Shown here: one piece after another, positions 13,064-22,352 of the stretch
Layout: each line of letters begins with the position of its first letter
Position numbering within the stretch: position 1 is the first letter of the stretch
From: Tyzzerella sp.
Lineage (GTDB): Bacteria; Bacillota; Clostridia; Lachnospirales; Lachnospiraceae
Assembly (NCBI GenBank): GCA_017410145.1
Contig: JAFQRJ010000017.1
Span: 1-39,736, forward strand
Length of the DNA stretch: 39,736 nucleotides
Reading direction: 5' to 3'
Notes under the pieces: model-generated
The model's input: the letters and a program-made list of their open reading frames with translations, nothing else
Database searches by the model: none
What the model was told of the DNA's origin: nothing
Program-made: the position numbers and the translations under genes

Positions 13064-16000
13064 TTAAAAGTCAAACAACGACAACTGATTCGATGTCGGC
13101 AAGTCACCAAACAATCCCAAATCAGCCATGAATTCGATGACCGTCTTACTTACCTTTGTCCGCTGTCTGAAGTCATCCAGAGACAAATATGGTCCATCTT
13201 GTGCTGCCATTTCCACCGCGTCTGCCGCCTTGTCTCCCATGCCTTCGATACTGCTAAATGGAGGCAACAATTTTCCGTCTATAATCTGGAACTTAGTTGC
13301 CTTGGACTTATAAAGGTCGATTGGCAAGAATTCATAGCCTCTGGCATACATTTCCTGCACAAGACGCATATCCTTCAGGGTATCCTGCTCCTTGTTGGAT
13401 AAGCTATCGCTGCGTCTCTTATAATCACGGATATAGTATTCTAATTTTTCCTTGCCCTGACACATAAGTTCATAGGAAAATGCGTTTGCACGAATACTGA
13501 AATATGCCGCATAATAAGCTAACGGATAATATACTTTACAGTAGGCAATACGGTACGCCATCATAACGTAAGCTGCCGCATGGGCCTTCGGGAACATGTA
13601 TTTAATCTGCTCACAGGACCACACATACCAATCTGGTATGCCATGGGCAAGCATATCTTCTTTCCATTCCGGCCACTTCCCTGATTTCCCTTTGGCAACC
13701 TTTCCTTTACGGACATCCTCCATGATTTTAAAGGAGGTTTCACTTTCCATTCCGCTATTAATCAGGAAGGTCATGATATCATCACGGGTACAGATTGCAG
13801 TTGAAATCGTTGCCTTTCCTTTTTGTATCAAGGTCTGCGCGTTGTTCAGCCATACGTCTGTTCCATGAGACAGACCGGAAATACGAATAAGGTCTGACAA
13901 GGTCTTTGGTTTCGTATCTACAACCATCTGAATAACGAAGTCTGTTCCAAACTCCGGAATTCCAAGACAGCCAACCGGACATCCTCCGATGTCTTCTGGT
14001 GTAATTCCAAGGGAACTTGTATCAGCAAAGAGCTTCATAACTCCCTGGTCATCCAGCTTAATCTCCGTTGCCACAAATGGTTCGCCTGTCATCTCGGTTA
14101 CTAATTCCTCTAACATCTTAATCATGGTAGGATCATCATGACCGAGAATATCAAGCTTCAACAGGTTATGGTCAATGGAGTGATAATCAAAATGTGTGGT
14201 TACGATATCTGTTGTCATATCGTTTGCCGGATGCTGCACCGGTGTAAAGGAATTAATGTCCTGACCAATTGGCAGTACGATGATTCCACCTGGATGCTGT
14301 CCCGTACTTCTACGGATTCCAACACATCCCTGAAGCAAACGTTCAATCTCGCATTTTCGTTTTCCCTGATTTCGCTCCTCATAATAATTTTTTACATAAC
14401 CATAGGCGGTCTTATCAGCCAAGGTGCCGATAGTACCTGCGCGGAAGGTCTGACCGTCACCGAAGATAACTTCCGTATATTTATGGGCATTACTCTGGTA
14501 ATCCCCGGAAAAGTTAAGGTCAATATCCGGTTCCTTGTTCCCTTTGAATCCAAGGAATGTCTCAAACGGAATGTCAAAACCATCTTTCACAAGTGGTTTC
14601 CCACAAACCGGACAGTTTTTATCCGGCATGTCCCATCCACAGCCGCCGGCATATTTTCTTACTTCTTCTGACTCAAAATCACTGTAGTGACACTCGGTAC
14701 AATAATAATGCGGACTAAGCGGATTCACTTCCGTAATTCCAGCCATAGTTGCTACAAAAGAAGAACCAACGGAACCACGGGAACCTACCAGATAACCGTC
14801 CTCCACCGACTTCCACACCAGCTTCTGCGCAATGATATACATTACGGCAAATCCATTGGAGATAATGGAATTCAACTCTCTTTCCAAACGTTCCACAACA
14901 ATCGGTGGCAAATTTTCACCATACATGCTGTGAGCTTTGTTATAGCAAATGTCTCGAAGCTGCTTATCGGAATCCTCAATCACCGGCGGACACTTATCCG
15001 GTCTAACCGGTGAAATCTTCTCTATCTGATCTGCAATCAGATTGGTATTGGTCACAACCACTTCGTATGCCTTCTTGGAACCAAGGTAGGCAAACTCTTC
15101 CAGCATTTCTTCTGTGGTGCGAAGGTACAATGGTGCCTGATTATCTGCATCCGTAAATCCTTGTCCTGCCATAACAATTCTTCGGTATACCTCATCCTCC
15201 GGCTCTAGAAAATGCACATCGCAGGTCGCAACAACCGGCTTATGAAATTCCTCTCCCAGCCTTACAATTCGTCGATTTATATCCTTTAAATCTTCTTCGG
15301 ATTGAATGTTCTCATGTCTGTCGCTATCAATCATAAATCGGTTATTTCCAAGTGGCTGAATTTCCAGATAATCATAGAAATTGACCAGCCTTGCAATGGC
15401 TTCCTCCGATTTATTATCTAATATAGCACTATACAATTCGCCTGCCTCACAGGCGCTACCGATAATCAATCCCTCCCGTAGTTTCAAAAATTCACTCTTC
15501 GGGATTCGTGGTCTTCTTGCAAAGTAGGTCAAATGGGACATGGAAATCAAACGATACAGATTCACTCGTCCCACATCATTTTTCGCAAGAATAATCGCAT
15601 GATAGGTCGGCATCTTCCGAATGGCATCCGGATTTGCCGCACCAAAGCGGTTCACCTCTGAAAGGGTAGTGATGTCCTGTTCTTTCAGCATTTCCACAAA
15701 CTTCACAAAAATCTCCGCCGTTGCCTTGGCATCATCCACCGCACGATGATGATTTTCCAGAGAAATGCCCAGTGCTTTAGCTACAATATTTAATTTGTAT
15801 TTGGATAGAGTCGGCAAAAGTACACGGGCAAGAGCCACGGTATCCAGATAAGTAAACTTCCCTTGTAGGCCCAGATTCTTACAGTTCTGTTCGATAAAAC
15901 CAACATCAAACCCGGCATTATGGGCTACCAGCGGCGCATCCCCTACAAACCCCAAAAATTCTGGAAGAACCACATCAATTCTCGGAGAATCCACCACCAT

Positions 16001-17530
16001 TTCATCTGTAATACTGGTCAAATTGGTGATTTCAAACGGAATCGGTACTGCCGGATTTACAAAGGTACTGTAATAGTCAGTTATTTCTCCATTTTGCACT
16101 TTCACTGCACCAATTTCTATAATACGGTCTTCTACCGAACTAAAACCAGTTGTCTCAATATCAAATACTACATATGTATCGTCCAGTGTCTGCTCTCCCG
16201 CGCGAACTGCAATATCTGTCAAATCGTCCACCAGGTATGCTTCCACCCCATAGATAACTTTAAACGGATCTTCCTTATCCAAATCATCCATAATATAGTG
16301 GTTTGCATCCGGAAACGCCTGCACCACACCGTGGTCTGTAATGGCAATAGCCTTATGCCCCCAGTCATGGGCTTGTTTCACGATTGACTTTGTATCGGAC
16401 ACTCCATCCATATCACTCATTTTCGTATGACAATGAAGCTCCACACGTTTTTCCGGTGCCGTGTCCTTACGTTTCGTTACAAAGCTCGGAATCTTCTTCA
16501 CTCCGGTAACGGAACCTATGGTAAGCTCGTGGTCAAATTTATCAATGGTTGTTACACCCTTAATTTTTAGAAATGCACCCTTCTTTATGGCATCCAAAAT
16601 TTCCGGGAGTTGTTCGTTTTTCACAAACATTTTTACCATAATGGTGTCTGTGAAATCCGTCACCGCAAACATTACAATTGTTTTTTCATTTCGAATTTCA
16701 CGCGTATCAAAGCTAGTAACTTGCCCCCGAAATGTAATCTCGCCCATCTCCCCGATTACGTTCTTTAGTTCAATCGGTTCATCCTCGAAATCTCTGCCAT
16801 ACACCAGATTTGGATCTTCTGATTTTTTCGGAGCACGATATTGTTCCTGTCTTTTCGCATAAGCCGCTGCTTTTGCCTTCTTTTCTTCTTTCTCGGCTTT
16901 TTTGGCTTCTTTCTCAGCCTTTTTCTCTGCATTCAATTCTTCCTGCTTTGCCTCATTCGCATCTACGATTGCATTAATTTCCTGCTGCAGACGAATGGCA
17001 TTATGCTCCTGTATTTTACTCTTCTCCGCTTTGAGATAATTCACACGAATATCCACCGGTATATGACAGCGCACTTCAAAAATCTCCTTCAAAAGCGCTA
17101 CGATGGATTCCGCTTTTCCCTCTGCCACTATTGATTCCTCAAATTCGAGAATCACGACGTTACCGTCTCCAAAGGCACACTTGGCATTTGCAAACATGTT
17201 ATGTTCTACAATGCTACGCTTTTTCAGTTCGAGCAAAATACTTTCTCTGTGTTCTCGCAACAAATTTTCCGGCGTATATTGGCTGGATAACTGATAAGAT
17301 TCCACCAGTTCCACATATATCATAGTTTGAGCAAATAACTGTTCCTTGATAGTTCTCTCCATCTCATACACTGCACGTTTTTCAAGTAAATGCGCACTCA
17401 AAAAATAAATATGCAAATAAGTCCTGTCCGGATTGGTCGCAACCTTTGTCACTTCCACATCCCCAAACAGGGTTCGCATATCTTCACTTACCTTTAATGT
17501 TGGAAATACCTCAAAAAACAGTTTACTCAT
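13064..17530 (-). CDS. polC: DNA polymerase III alpha subunit, PolC type
   Basis: The Gram-positive replicative polymerase, 1488 residues. Domains in order: an N-terminal domain, a lysine/glutamate-rich coiled linker at about 185-230, an OB fold around 255-345, the first half of the PHP domain with HCHTKMSDMDG at 366-376, an inserted DEDDh 3'-5' proofreading exonuclease starting VFDIETTGFSS (455-464), the rest of the PHP domain, then the polymerase palm with PDIDLNFSGDY and thumb/fingers, including a zinc-site CxxC segment (CTECHYSD...CPVCGKP). The protein ends in QLSLFDF, matching a beta-clamp-binding motif. The ATG at 17530 is used because AAGGAG precedes it; a TTG five codons upstream has no ribosome site. 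ispG ends 15 nt upstream, so the two are cotranscribed. Confidence 0.97.
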   Translation of the reverse strand: MSKLFFEVFPTLKVSEDMRTLFGDVEVTKVATNPDRTYLHIYFLSAHLLEKRAVYEMERTIKEQLFAQTMIYVELVESYQLSSQYTPENLLREHRESILLELKKRSIVEHNMFANAKCAFGDGNVVILEFEESIVAEGKAESIVALLKEIFEVRCHIPVDIRVNYLKAEKSKIQEHNAIRLQQEINAIVDANEAKQEELNAEKKAEKEAKKAEKEEKKAKAAAYAKRQEQYRAPKKSEDPNLVYGRDFEDEPIELKNVIGEMGEITFRGQVTSFDTREIRNEKTIVMFAVTDFTDTIMVKMFVKNEQLPEILDAIKKGAFLKIKGVTTIDKFDHELTIGSVTGVKKIPSFVTKRKDTAPEKRVELHCHTKMSDMDGVSDTKSIVKQAHDWGHKAIAITDHGVVQAFPDANHYIMDDLDKEDPFKVIYGVEAYLVDDLTDIAVRAGEQTLDDTYVVFDIETTGFSSVEDRIIEIGAVKVQNGEITDYYSTFVNPAVPIPFEITNLTSITDEMVVDSPRIDVVLPEFLGFVGDAPLVAHNAGFDVGFIEQNCKNLGLQGKFTYLDTVALARVLLPTLSKYKLNIVAKALGISLENHHRAVDDAKATAEIFVKFVEMLKEQDITTLSEVNRFGAANPDAIRKMPTYHAIILAKNDVGRVNLYRLISMSHLTYFARRPRIPKSEFLKLREGLIIGSACEAGELYSAILDNKSEEAIARLVNFYDYLEIQPLGNNRFMIDSDRHENIQSEEDLKDINRRIVRLGEEFHKPVVATCDVHFLEPEDEVYRRIVMAGQGFTDADNQAPLYLRTTEEMLEEFAYLGSKKAYEVVVTNTNLIADQIEKISPVRPDKCPPVIEDSDKQLRDICYNKAHSMYGENLPPIVVERLERELNSIISNGFAVMYIIAQKLVWKSVEDGYLVGSRGSVGSSFVATMAGITEVNPLSPHYYCTECHYSDFESEEVRKYAGGCGWDMPDKNCPVCGKPLVKDGFDIPFETFLGFKGNKEPDIDLNFSGDYQSNAHKYTEVIFGDGQTFRAGTIGTLADKTAYGYVKNYYEERNQGKRKCEIERLLQGCVGIRRSTGQHPGGIIVLPIGQDINSFTPVQHPANDMTTDIVTTHFDYHSIDHNLLKLDILGHDDPTMIKMLEELVTEMTGEPFVATEIKLDDQGVMKLFADTSSLGITPEDIGGCPVGCLGIPEFGTDFVIQMVVDTKPKTLSDLIRISGLSHGTDVWLNNAQTLIQKGKATISTAICTRDDIMTFLINSGMESETSFKIMEDVRKGKVAKGKSGKWPEWKEDMLAHGIPDWYVWSCEQIKYMFPKAHAAAYVMMAYRIAYCKVYYPLAYYAAYFSIRANAFSYELMCQGKEKLEYYIRDYKRRSDSLSNKEQDTLKDMRLVQEMYARGYEFLPIDLYKSKATKFQIIDGKLLPPFSSIEGMGDKAADAVEMAAQDGPYLSLDDFRQRTKVSKTVIEFMADLGLFGDLPTSNQLSLFDF

Positions 17531-17545
17531 TTGTGCTCCTTGCAA

Positions 17546-18601
17546 TTACTCCTCCCAGTTCAAAAGTTCCTCCCTGAGAGCCTCTAATAGTTCCTCTTCT
17601 TTTACTTTCTTTACAATCTCACCCTTCTTGATGAGAAGGCCCTCGCCAACTCCACCGGCGATTCCGATATCTGCTTCCTTTGCTTCTCCAGGACCATTTA
17701 CCACACAGCCCATAACCGCAACTTTAATATCAAGGGGAATATCCGCCACCATGTTCTCCACTTGATTTGCCAAACTAATCAAATCAATCTTAGTTCTACC
17801 ACAGGTCGGACAGGAAACCACCTCGATACCACCCTTGCGAAGTCCTAGTGTACGTAAAATCAATTTCGCAGACTTGATTTCCTCCAACGGATCCCCGGTC
17901 AAGGACACACGAATGGTATCACCAAGACCTTGGTACAGCATGATACCAAGTCCTACTGATGACTTAATATTTCCTGACAGAATCGTTCCGGATTCCGTAA
18001 TACCGATATGTAATGGGTAATTACATTGCTCAGAAATCAGTTCATGGGCTTTCACGCACATCAAAACATCCGAAGACTTGATGCTTACCACAAGATTATC
18101 ATATCCCTTGTCCTCAATTAGGTGCACCTTGTCTAAGGCACTCTCTACAATGCCCTCTGCTGTAACTCCACCATATTTTGCAACCAATTCTTTTTCCAGA
18201 GAGCCACTATTCACTCCGACACGAATCGGTACATTGTACTCCTTTGCCTTTTCAACCACTTGTCTTACGCGCTCTTTGTCACCGATATTTCCCGGATTAA
18301 TACGGATTTTATCCGCACCGTTTTCAATAGCTGCAATGGCTAATTTGTAATCGAAATGAATGTCTGCCACAAGCGGAATGTGAATCTGTTTCTTAATCTC
18401 AGAGAGCGCCTTTGCCGCCTCCATGGTAGGAACTGCGCATCGAATAATCTCACAGCCAACAGCCTCCAAAGCCAAAATCTGTGCAACGGTTGCTTTTACA
18501 TCTTCTGTTCTGGTGTTTGTCATCGATTGAATGGCAATTGGATTACCCCCACCGATTTTCACATTGCCTATCTGTACAATTTTTGTGTTATTTCTTCTCA
18601 T
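17546..18601 (-). CDS. ispG: 4-hydroxy-3-methylbut-2-en-1-yl diphosphate synthase (flavodoxin)
   Basis: 351 residues, the short bacterial IspG (GcpE) form. It makes HMBPP from methylerythritol cyclodiphosphate in the MEP isoprenoid pathway, using a [4Fe-4S] cluster. The cluster ligands are visible: C264 and C267 in SCPTCGRTK, C299 in VMGCVVNGPGE, with E306 as the fourth ligand. The N-terminal TIM barrel starts VQIGNVKIGGGNPIAIQSMTNT (landmarks GGGNPIAIQSMTNT). ATG at 18601 follows AGGAGGG. In many Clostridia dxr and rseP precede ispG; here an unrelated membrane-anchored gene does, with a terminator between. polC follows after 15 nt. A small perfect palindrome lies just before the ribosome site (18616-18628). 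Confidence 0.97.
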   Translation of the reverse strand: MRRNNTKIVQIGNVKIGGGNPIAIQSMTNTRTEDVKATVAQILALEAVGCEIIRCAVPTMEAAKALSEIKKQIHIPLVADIHFDYKLAIAAIENGADKIRINPGNIGDKERVRQVVEKAKEYNVPIRVGVNSGSLEKELVAKYGGVTAEGIVESALDKVHLIEDKGYDNLVVSIKSSDVLMCVKAHELISEQCNYPLHIGITESGTILSGNIKSSVGLGIMLYQGLGDTIRVSLTGDPLEEIKSAKLILRTLGLRKGGIEVVSCPTCGRTKIDLISLANQVENMVADIPLDIKVAVMGCVVNGPGEAKEADIGIAGGVGEGLLIKKGEIVKKVKEEELLEALREELLNWEE

Positions 18602-18615
18602 ATTAGAACCCTCCT

Positions 18616-18628
18616 GGCAGAGTCTGCC
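18616..18628 (-). repeat. palindrome before the ispG ribosome site
   Basis: GGCAGA and TCTGCC flank one base, directly upstream of the AGGAGGG site of ispG. As DNA it could be an operator half-site pair; as RNA the loop would be too small unless the inner pairs open. Confidence 0.4.
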
Positions 18629-18647
18629 TTGACACAATATAAAATAA

Positions 18648-18682
18648 GGGGTCTTAAGAATAAAAAATTCTGCATAGACCCC
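18648..18682 (-). terminator. terminator between the 152-aa gene and ispG
   Basis: Outer stem GGGGTCT/AGACCCC (18648-18654 with 18676-18682) with an inner AGAAT/ATTCT stem. On the minus strand it is followed by TTATTTTATATT, a T-rich though interrupted tail. Confidence 0.7.
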
Positions 18683-18709
18683 ACATAGTATTTAATTTAC
18701 TTATTTCTC

Positions 18710-19168
18710 TTATTTTTCCACTCTGGTAAATACAAATTCATTTCCGAATTCACGTTCCGACAATCGCAACTTACCACCTTCAATACTATAATTATAAGTG
18801 GCAACGAACTCTCTGATTGCTTCATCAATTTCGTTAGCAGAAAGTTTGCCATCTGTGTCCTCTGCTGCCTCTGCAATATCAACCGTATTTGATTTCAGTG
18901 TAATGATTTTATCTTGTTTGTTCAGTGTGTAATACAAATCCACTTCAACAAATGTACCATCAATTGTGGCTTCTACTGTTATCTCATCATCATCAATATC
19001 CAAATGATAGCCTTTTTCCTCTGCAAGCCATTCACCCTTCAGTGGATTTCCAGCCACGGAATTTGTAACAAAAAACGCAACCAATAACAAAATAATCACG
19101 CTGGATGCAACCATTACAATCACCCATGCTTTGCTTCTTTTCGCCTCATCTTTTTGTCTCATTTGCAT
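18710..19168 (-). CDS. membrane-anchored extracytoplasmic protein, unknown function
   Basis: 152 residues from ATG at 19168, preceded by GAGGTG; a GTG at 19177 lies inside that ribosome site. A basic N-terminus (QMRQKDEAKRSK) is followed by one hydrophobic segment (about 15-37, AWVIVMVASSVIILLLVAFFV), which places the rest outside the cell. The outer part begins GNPLKGEW and is rich in alternating beta-strand patterns (YHLDIDDDEITVEATIDG, KIITLKSN), similar in style to small lipocalin-like or DUF5640-type domains, ending in GKLRLSEREFGNEFVFTRVE. No function is claimed. It has a perfect consensus promoter and its own terminator, so it is a single-gene unit between DUF368 and ispG. Confidence 0.8.
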   Translation of the reverse strand: MQMRQKDEAKRSKAWVIVMVASSVIILLLVAFFVTNSVAGNPLKGEWLAEEKGYHLDIDDDEITVEATIDGTFVEVDLYYTLNKQDKIITLKSNTVDIAEAAEDTDGKLSANEIDEAIREFVATYNYSIEGGKLRLSEREFGNEFVFTRVEK

Positions 19169-19197
19169 ACGTCTCACCTCATTTTTCTTCTATCTAG

Positions 19198-19226
19198 ATT
19201 ATAAGAATTTTCTTTACTCGTGTCAA
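19198..19226 (-). promoter_or_regulatory. perfect-consensus sigma-A promoter for the 152-aa gene
   Basis: On the minus strand TTGACA (19221-19226) and TATAAT (19198-19203), both perfect, are spaced 17 nt. It lies in the short gap after the DUF368 gene. Confidence 0.85.
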
Positions 19227-19241
19227 CGTAAAAAGGAGAGA

Positions 19242-20090
19242 TTATTCCCCGCCAAGCTTACTTGCCGCAAACCATCCTGCAATAAAGGTCACTACGCTGA
19301 TAACAAGAGTCAGAACAGAGAATTTACTCCAATCCGTCTGCAAAAGTATGGCAATCGGTGATGCCATAATTAAACCAATAATTCCAAAATAAGCATGTGT
19401 CTCTGCCTTCGCAAAAATAAACTCAATAATCTTTGCAATCACAAAGATACCAACAACCACACCGATGCCAAATGGCGCCAGCACACCGATGACCGCCATA
19501 ATTTCTTTGATATCAAATGCCAATACTGCATCGATAAAATCATTGATTGTTGCAAGAATCACGTCATAATATCCCAAAAGCATTAACATCATGGAACCAC
19601 TGACACCCGGAACTACCATGGTTGCAGCTGCAATAATGCCTACACCAAAAAGTTTGACTAAGTTTATCACACCGAAGCTTACATCCGCATCCGCTCCACT
19701 GGCTTCACCCATGACTGCCATGAGAATTACCACTGCAAAGAAGATAATAAATGGAATGATTTTCCCTACTGTAATCTTCTTTCCTTCTACCTTTTTAAAG
19801 ATAAATGGTAAGCTTCCTGCTATCAAACCGCAAAATGCAAAGTTTGTCGGAATCGGGTGATTTGCAAGTAAATATTCAAAGAGTCTTGATAATACGATAA
19901 CTGCAATCCCTGCTCCTGCAAAAATCGGAACTAATAATTTTAAAGCGCTTTTAAATTCACTCTTTAAATGTGTAATGGCGTGAATGAGTTTGTCATATAA
20001 ACCCATTGCAACCATCATGGTACCGCCACTGACACCCGGAATAATATTCGCGATTCCTACTGCCATTCCCTGTAAAATTAGTTTTAACAT
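19242..20090 (-). CDS. DUF368-family membrane protein (PopT-like undecaprenyl-phosphate translocase)
   Basis: 282 residues of polytopic membrane protein. The DUF368 signature ANIIPGVSGGTMMVAMG is present at about 14-30, and a second copy, MVVPGVSGSMMLMLLG, lies in the middle, reflecting an internal inverted repeat as in the DedA superfamily. About eight hydrophobic segments are seen. Members of DUF368 were shown in 2022 to return undecaprenyl phosphate, the carrier for cell-wall and surface sugars, to the inner face of the membrane (PopT). That role is established for the family; for this protein it is inference. ATG at 20090 follows GGGAG. The gene follows hisC by 11 nt and is likely the last of that operon. 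Confidence 0.92.
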   Translation of the reverse strand: MLKLILQGMAVGIANIIPGVSGGTMMVAMGLYDKLIHAITHLKSEFKSALKLLVPIFAGAGIAVIVLSRLFEYLLANHPIPTNFAFCGLIAGSLPFIFKKVEGKKITVGKIIPFIIFFAVVILMAVMGEASGADADVSFGVINLVKLFGVGIIAAATMVVPGVSGSMMLMLLGYYDVILATINDFIDAVLAFDIKEIMAVIGVLAPFGIGVVVGIFVIAKIIEFIFAKAETHAYFGIIGLIMASPIAILLQTDWSKFSVLTLVISVVTFIAGWFAASKLGGE

Positions 20091-20101
20091 ATTGTTACTC
20101 C

Positions 20102-21163
20102 CTATTCATGTTTTTTCATATATTCTGTAAGAAATGCAATCAATTGCTCCATCTCTTCCATGGTACCAATAGAGATACGCAGATAATTTTTAATACGCTC
20201 TCCACCTAAGAATCTTACGTAAATATCCGCTTCTCTTAGAGCCTCAAACAAATCCTGCGCCGCATATTTTTCATGTGTTGCAAAGATAAAATTAGACTGC
20301 GAATCCGGATATGTGAATCCAAGCTTTGTAAGCTCCTTCTTCGTCCACTCTCTTGTATCCTTGATTTTCTCCACTGTCTCCTCAAAATATGCCTTATCCT
20401 TCACAGCCTCTACACCACATACCAAGGACGTCATATTCATGGTGTAAGAGTTGAAGGAATACTTCGCATCATTTAAGTATTTAATCAATGTCGGATTACT
20501 GATAGCATAACCGATTCGCATACCCGCCATAGAACGAGCCTTAGAAAAGGTCTGCACCACTATCAGATTGTCATATTTATCAATCAATTCAATGGCAGAC
20601 TTCCCTGCAAAATCAATATATGCCTCATCCACAATGACAATGACATCTTGATTGTGTTTTAAAATATCTTCTATAAAATCCAAGTTTTCATAGATGGACG
20701 TCGGGGCATTTGGATTCGGGAAAATGATTCCACCGTTTTCCTTATAATAATCTTCCTTCACAATGTGAAAGCTTTCATCTACTGCCGGACATTCGTATGG
20801 TATCCGGTAAAGCTCCGCCCACACCTTGTAAAAGGAATAAGTAATATCCGGGAACAAAATTGGCTTATCCGAATTAAAAAATGTCAGGAAACACATAGCC
20901 AATACATCATCGGAGCCAACGCCCACGAATACCTGCGAATCATCCACGCCATAGTATTCTGCCAAAGTATGTACTAAATCTCCTGCTGTTGGGTCCGGGT
21001 ATAAACGGAATCTGTCTACATCCATTCCCTGCAAAGCTTTACTAACACCCGGTGCCGGTGGATATGGATTTTCATTGGTATTTAATTTTATCACTTTTCG
21101 CTGTGGCTGTTCTCCCGGAACATATGGCTCCACCTTACGAATATTTTTCTCAAATGCTTTCAT
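20102..21163 (-). CDS. hisC: histidinol-phosphate aminotransferase
   Basis: 353 residues of fold-type I, PLP-dependent aminotransferase. It begins VPGEQPQRKVIKLNTNENPYPPAPGV (landmarks KLNTNENPYPP), typical of HisC, and has DEAYIDF (179-185) and the PLP lysine K208 in TFSKARSMAGMRIGY. HisC converts imidazole-acetol phosphate to histidinol phosphate, and in many bacteria also works on aromatic amino acids. No other his genes are near. The ATG at 21163 lies one base after the stop of the preceding aminotransferase, so the two are coupled. This linkage to another aminotransferase and to a DUF2156 gene leaves open that the real substrate is not only histidinol phosphate. Confidence 0.9.
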   Translation of the reverse strand: MKAFEKNIRKVEPYVPGEQPQRKVIKLNTNENPYPPAPGVSKALQGMDVDRFRLYPDPTAGDLVHTLAEYYGVDDSQVFVGVGSDDVLAMCFLTFFNSDKPILFPDITYSFYKVWAELYRIPYECPAVDESFHIVKEDYYKENGGIIFPNPNAPTSIYENLDFIEDILKHNQDVIVIVDEAYIDFAGKSAIELIDKYDNLIVVQTFSKARSMAGMRIGYAISNPTLIKYLNDAKYSFNSYTMNMTSLVCGVEAVKDKAYFEETVEKIKDTREWTKKELTKLGFTYPDSQSNFIFATHEKYAAQDLFEALREADIYVRFLGGERIKNYLRISIGTMEEMEQLIAFLTEYMKKHE

Positions 21164-21164
21164 T

Positions 21165-22352
21165 TTAAAAGTATTCCTTTGCGAGTTCTTTAAATTTTGG
21201 TAATGAATTTACGATGGTCTCGTATGCAACACAGTAGGCCATACGCACGTAACCAGGACATCCAAAGGAGCTGCCAGGTACGATTAAAATATTGTATTTC
21301 TTCGCTGCATCACAAAATTCTTTCTCATTTTCAACCGGCGATTTCACAAACAAGTAGAATGCACCCTCCGGTTTAATACAGGTGAATCCACACTCTGTCA
21401 GACCATTATATAGAGTTTCACGGTTTCTGTCATAGTAAGAAATATCGGTCTGCTCATTTAAACATCTTACCACCATTTTTTGTTGCAAGGTTGGTGCATT
21501 AACAAATCCTAAGATACGTGTTGCAACACTTGCCGCAGAAATCAAATCTGTACTATCCGATGCTTCATCCGGAATTACCAAATAGCCGATACGCTCTCCC
21601 GGGAGGGACAAGGATTTACTAAATGAGTAACCCACGATTGTATTTGCATAATATTTAGTCAAATATGGAACTTCTACTCCATCATATGCCAGCTCACGGT
21701 ATGGCTCATCGGAAATGAGATAAATCTCTGTACCGAATTCCTTCTGCTTTGCTTCCATAATAGCAGCTAACTTCTTTATAGTTTCTTCGGAATAAACAAC
21801 ACCCGTCGGGTTGTTTGGCGTATTTACGATAACTGCCTTTGTTTTTGGTGTAATCTTGACTTCAAATTCATCCAACTTTGGTTGAAAACTTTCTGTGTTT
21901 GGAGAAATTGCAACAAGCACACCGTCAAAGTTTGCTGTATAACTTCTGTATTCCCCAAAGTATGGAGCAAATGTGATTACCTCATCACCTGGATTAAGTA
22001 AAATCTTAAGGGCTACGTTAAGGCCACCCGCTGCCCCAACTGTCATCACAATGTTTCTCGCAGCAAATGCAGTGTCAAACTTCTGATTAATAGACTCCGC
22101 TACCGCCTGTCTTACGTCTTCATAACCCGCATTGCTGTTGGTATAACCATGCAGTGCAACCGGATCCTCCTCATTTAAAATCTCGATAATGGCATCTTTT
22201 ACAGCCTGTGGTGCCGGCACATTTGGATTCCCCAAACTAAAGTCAAACACATTCTCTGGTCCGTAAATCTTTGCCAAACGGTTTCCTTCCTCAAACATAG
22301 CACGGATTGCCGAGCTGTTTTTTACCATATTCTGCATTTTCTCTGCTATCAT
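21165..22352 (-). CDS. class I/II PLP-dependent aminotransferase (aspartate-aminotransferase-like)
   Basis: 395 residues, a normal length. Key parts: DFSLGNPNVPAPQ near the start, NTPNNPTGVVYS (177-188), YLISDEPYREL with D215 and Y218, and the PLP lysine K246 in GYSFSKSLSLPGERIGY. It likely moves an amino group between an amino acid and 2-oxoglutarate in the cytosol; the exact substrate cannot be read. Its ATG overlaps the stop of the DUF2156 gene by four bases (ATGA), and hisC follows after one base. Start is set by AGGAGAGAG just upstream. Confidence 0.92.
   Translation of the reverse strand: MIAEKMQNMVKNSSAIRAMFEEGNRLAKIYGPENVFDFSLGNPNVPAPQAVKDAIIEILNEEDPVALHGYTNSNAGYEDVRQAVAESINQKFDTAFAARNIVMTVGAAGGLNVALKILLNPGDEVITFAPYFGEYRSYTANFDGVLVAISPNTESFQPKLDEFEVKITPKTKAVIVNTPNNPTGVVYSEETIKKLAAIMEAKQKEFGTEIYLISDEPYRELAYDGVEVPYLTKYYANTIVGYSFSKSLSLPGERIGYLVIPDEASDSTDLISAASVATRILGFVNAPTLQQKMVVRCLNEQTDISYYDRNRETLYNGLTECGFTCIKPEGAFYLFVKSPVENEKEFCDAAKKYNILIVPGSSFGCPGYVRMAYCVAYETIVNSLPKFKELAKEYF

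Noticed and set aside
14138-14671. 177-codon frame on the plus strand inside polC
   Set aside because: It is fully antisense to the conserved polC palm region and has no ribosome site or protein-like pattern.
15920-16387. 155-codon frame on the plus strand inside polC
   Set aside because: It is antisense to the exonuclease part of polC; the histidine- and isoleucine-rich composition is that of a shadow frame.
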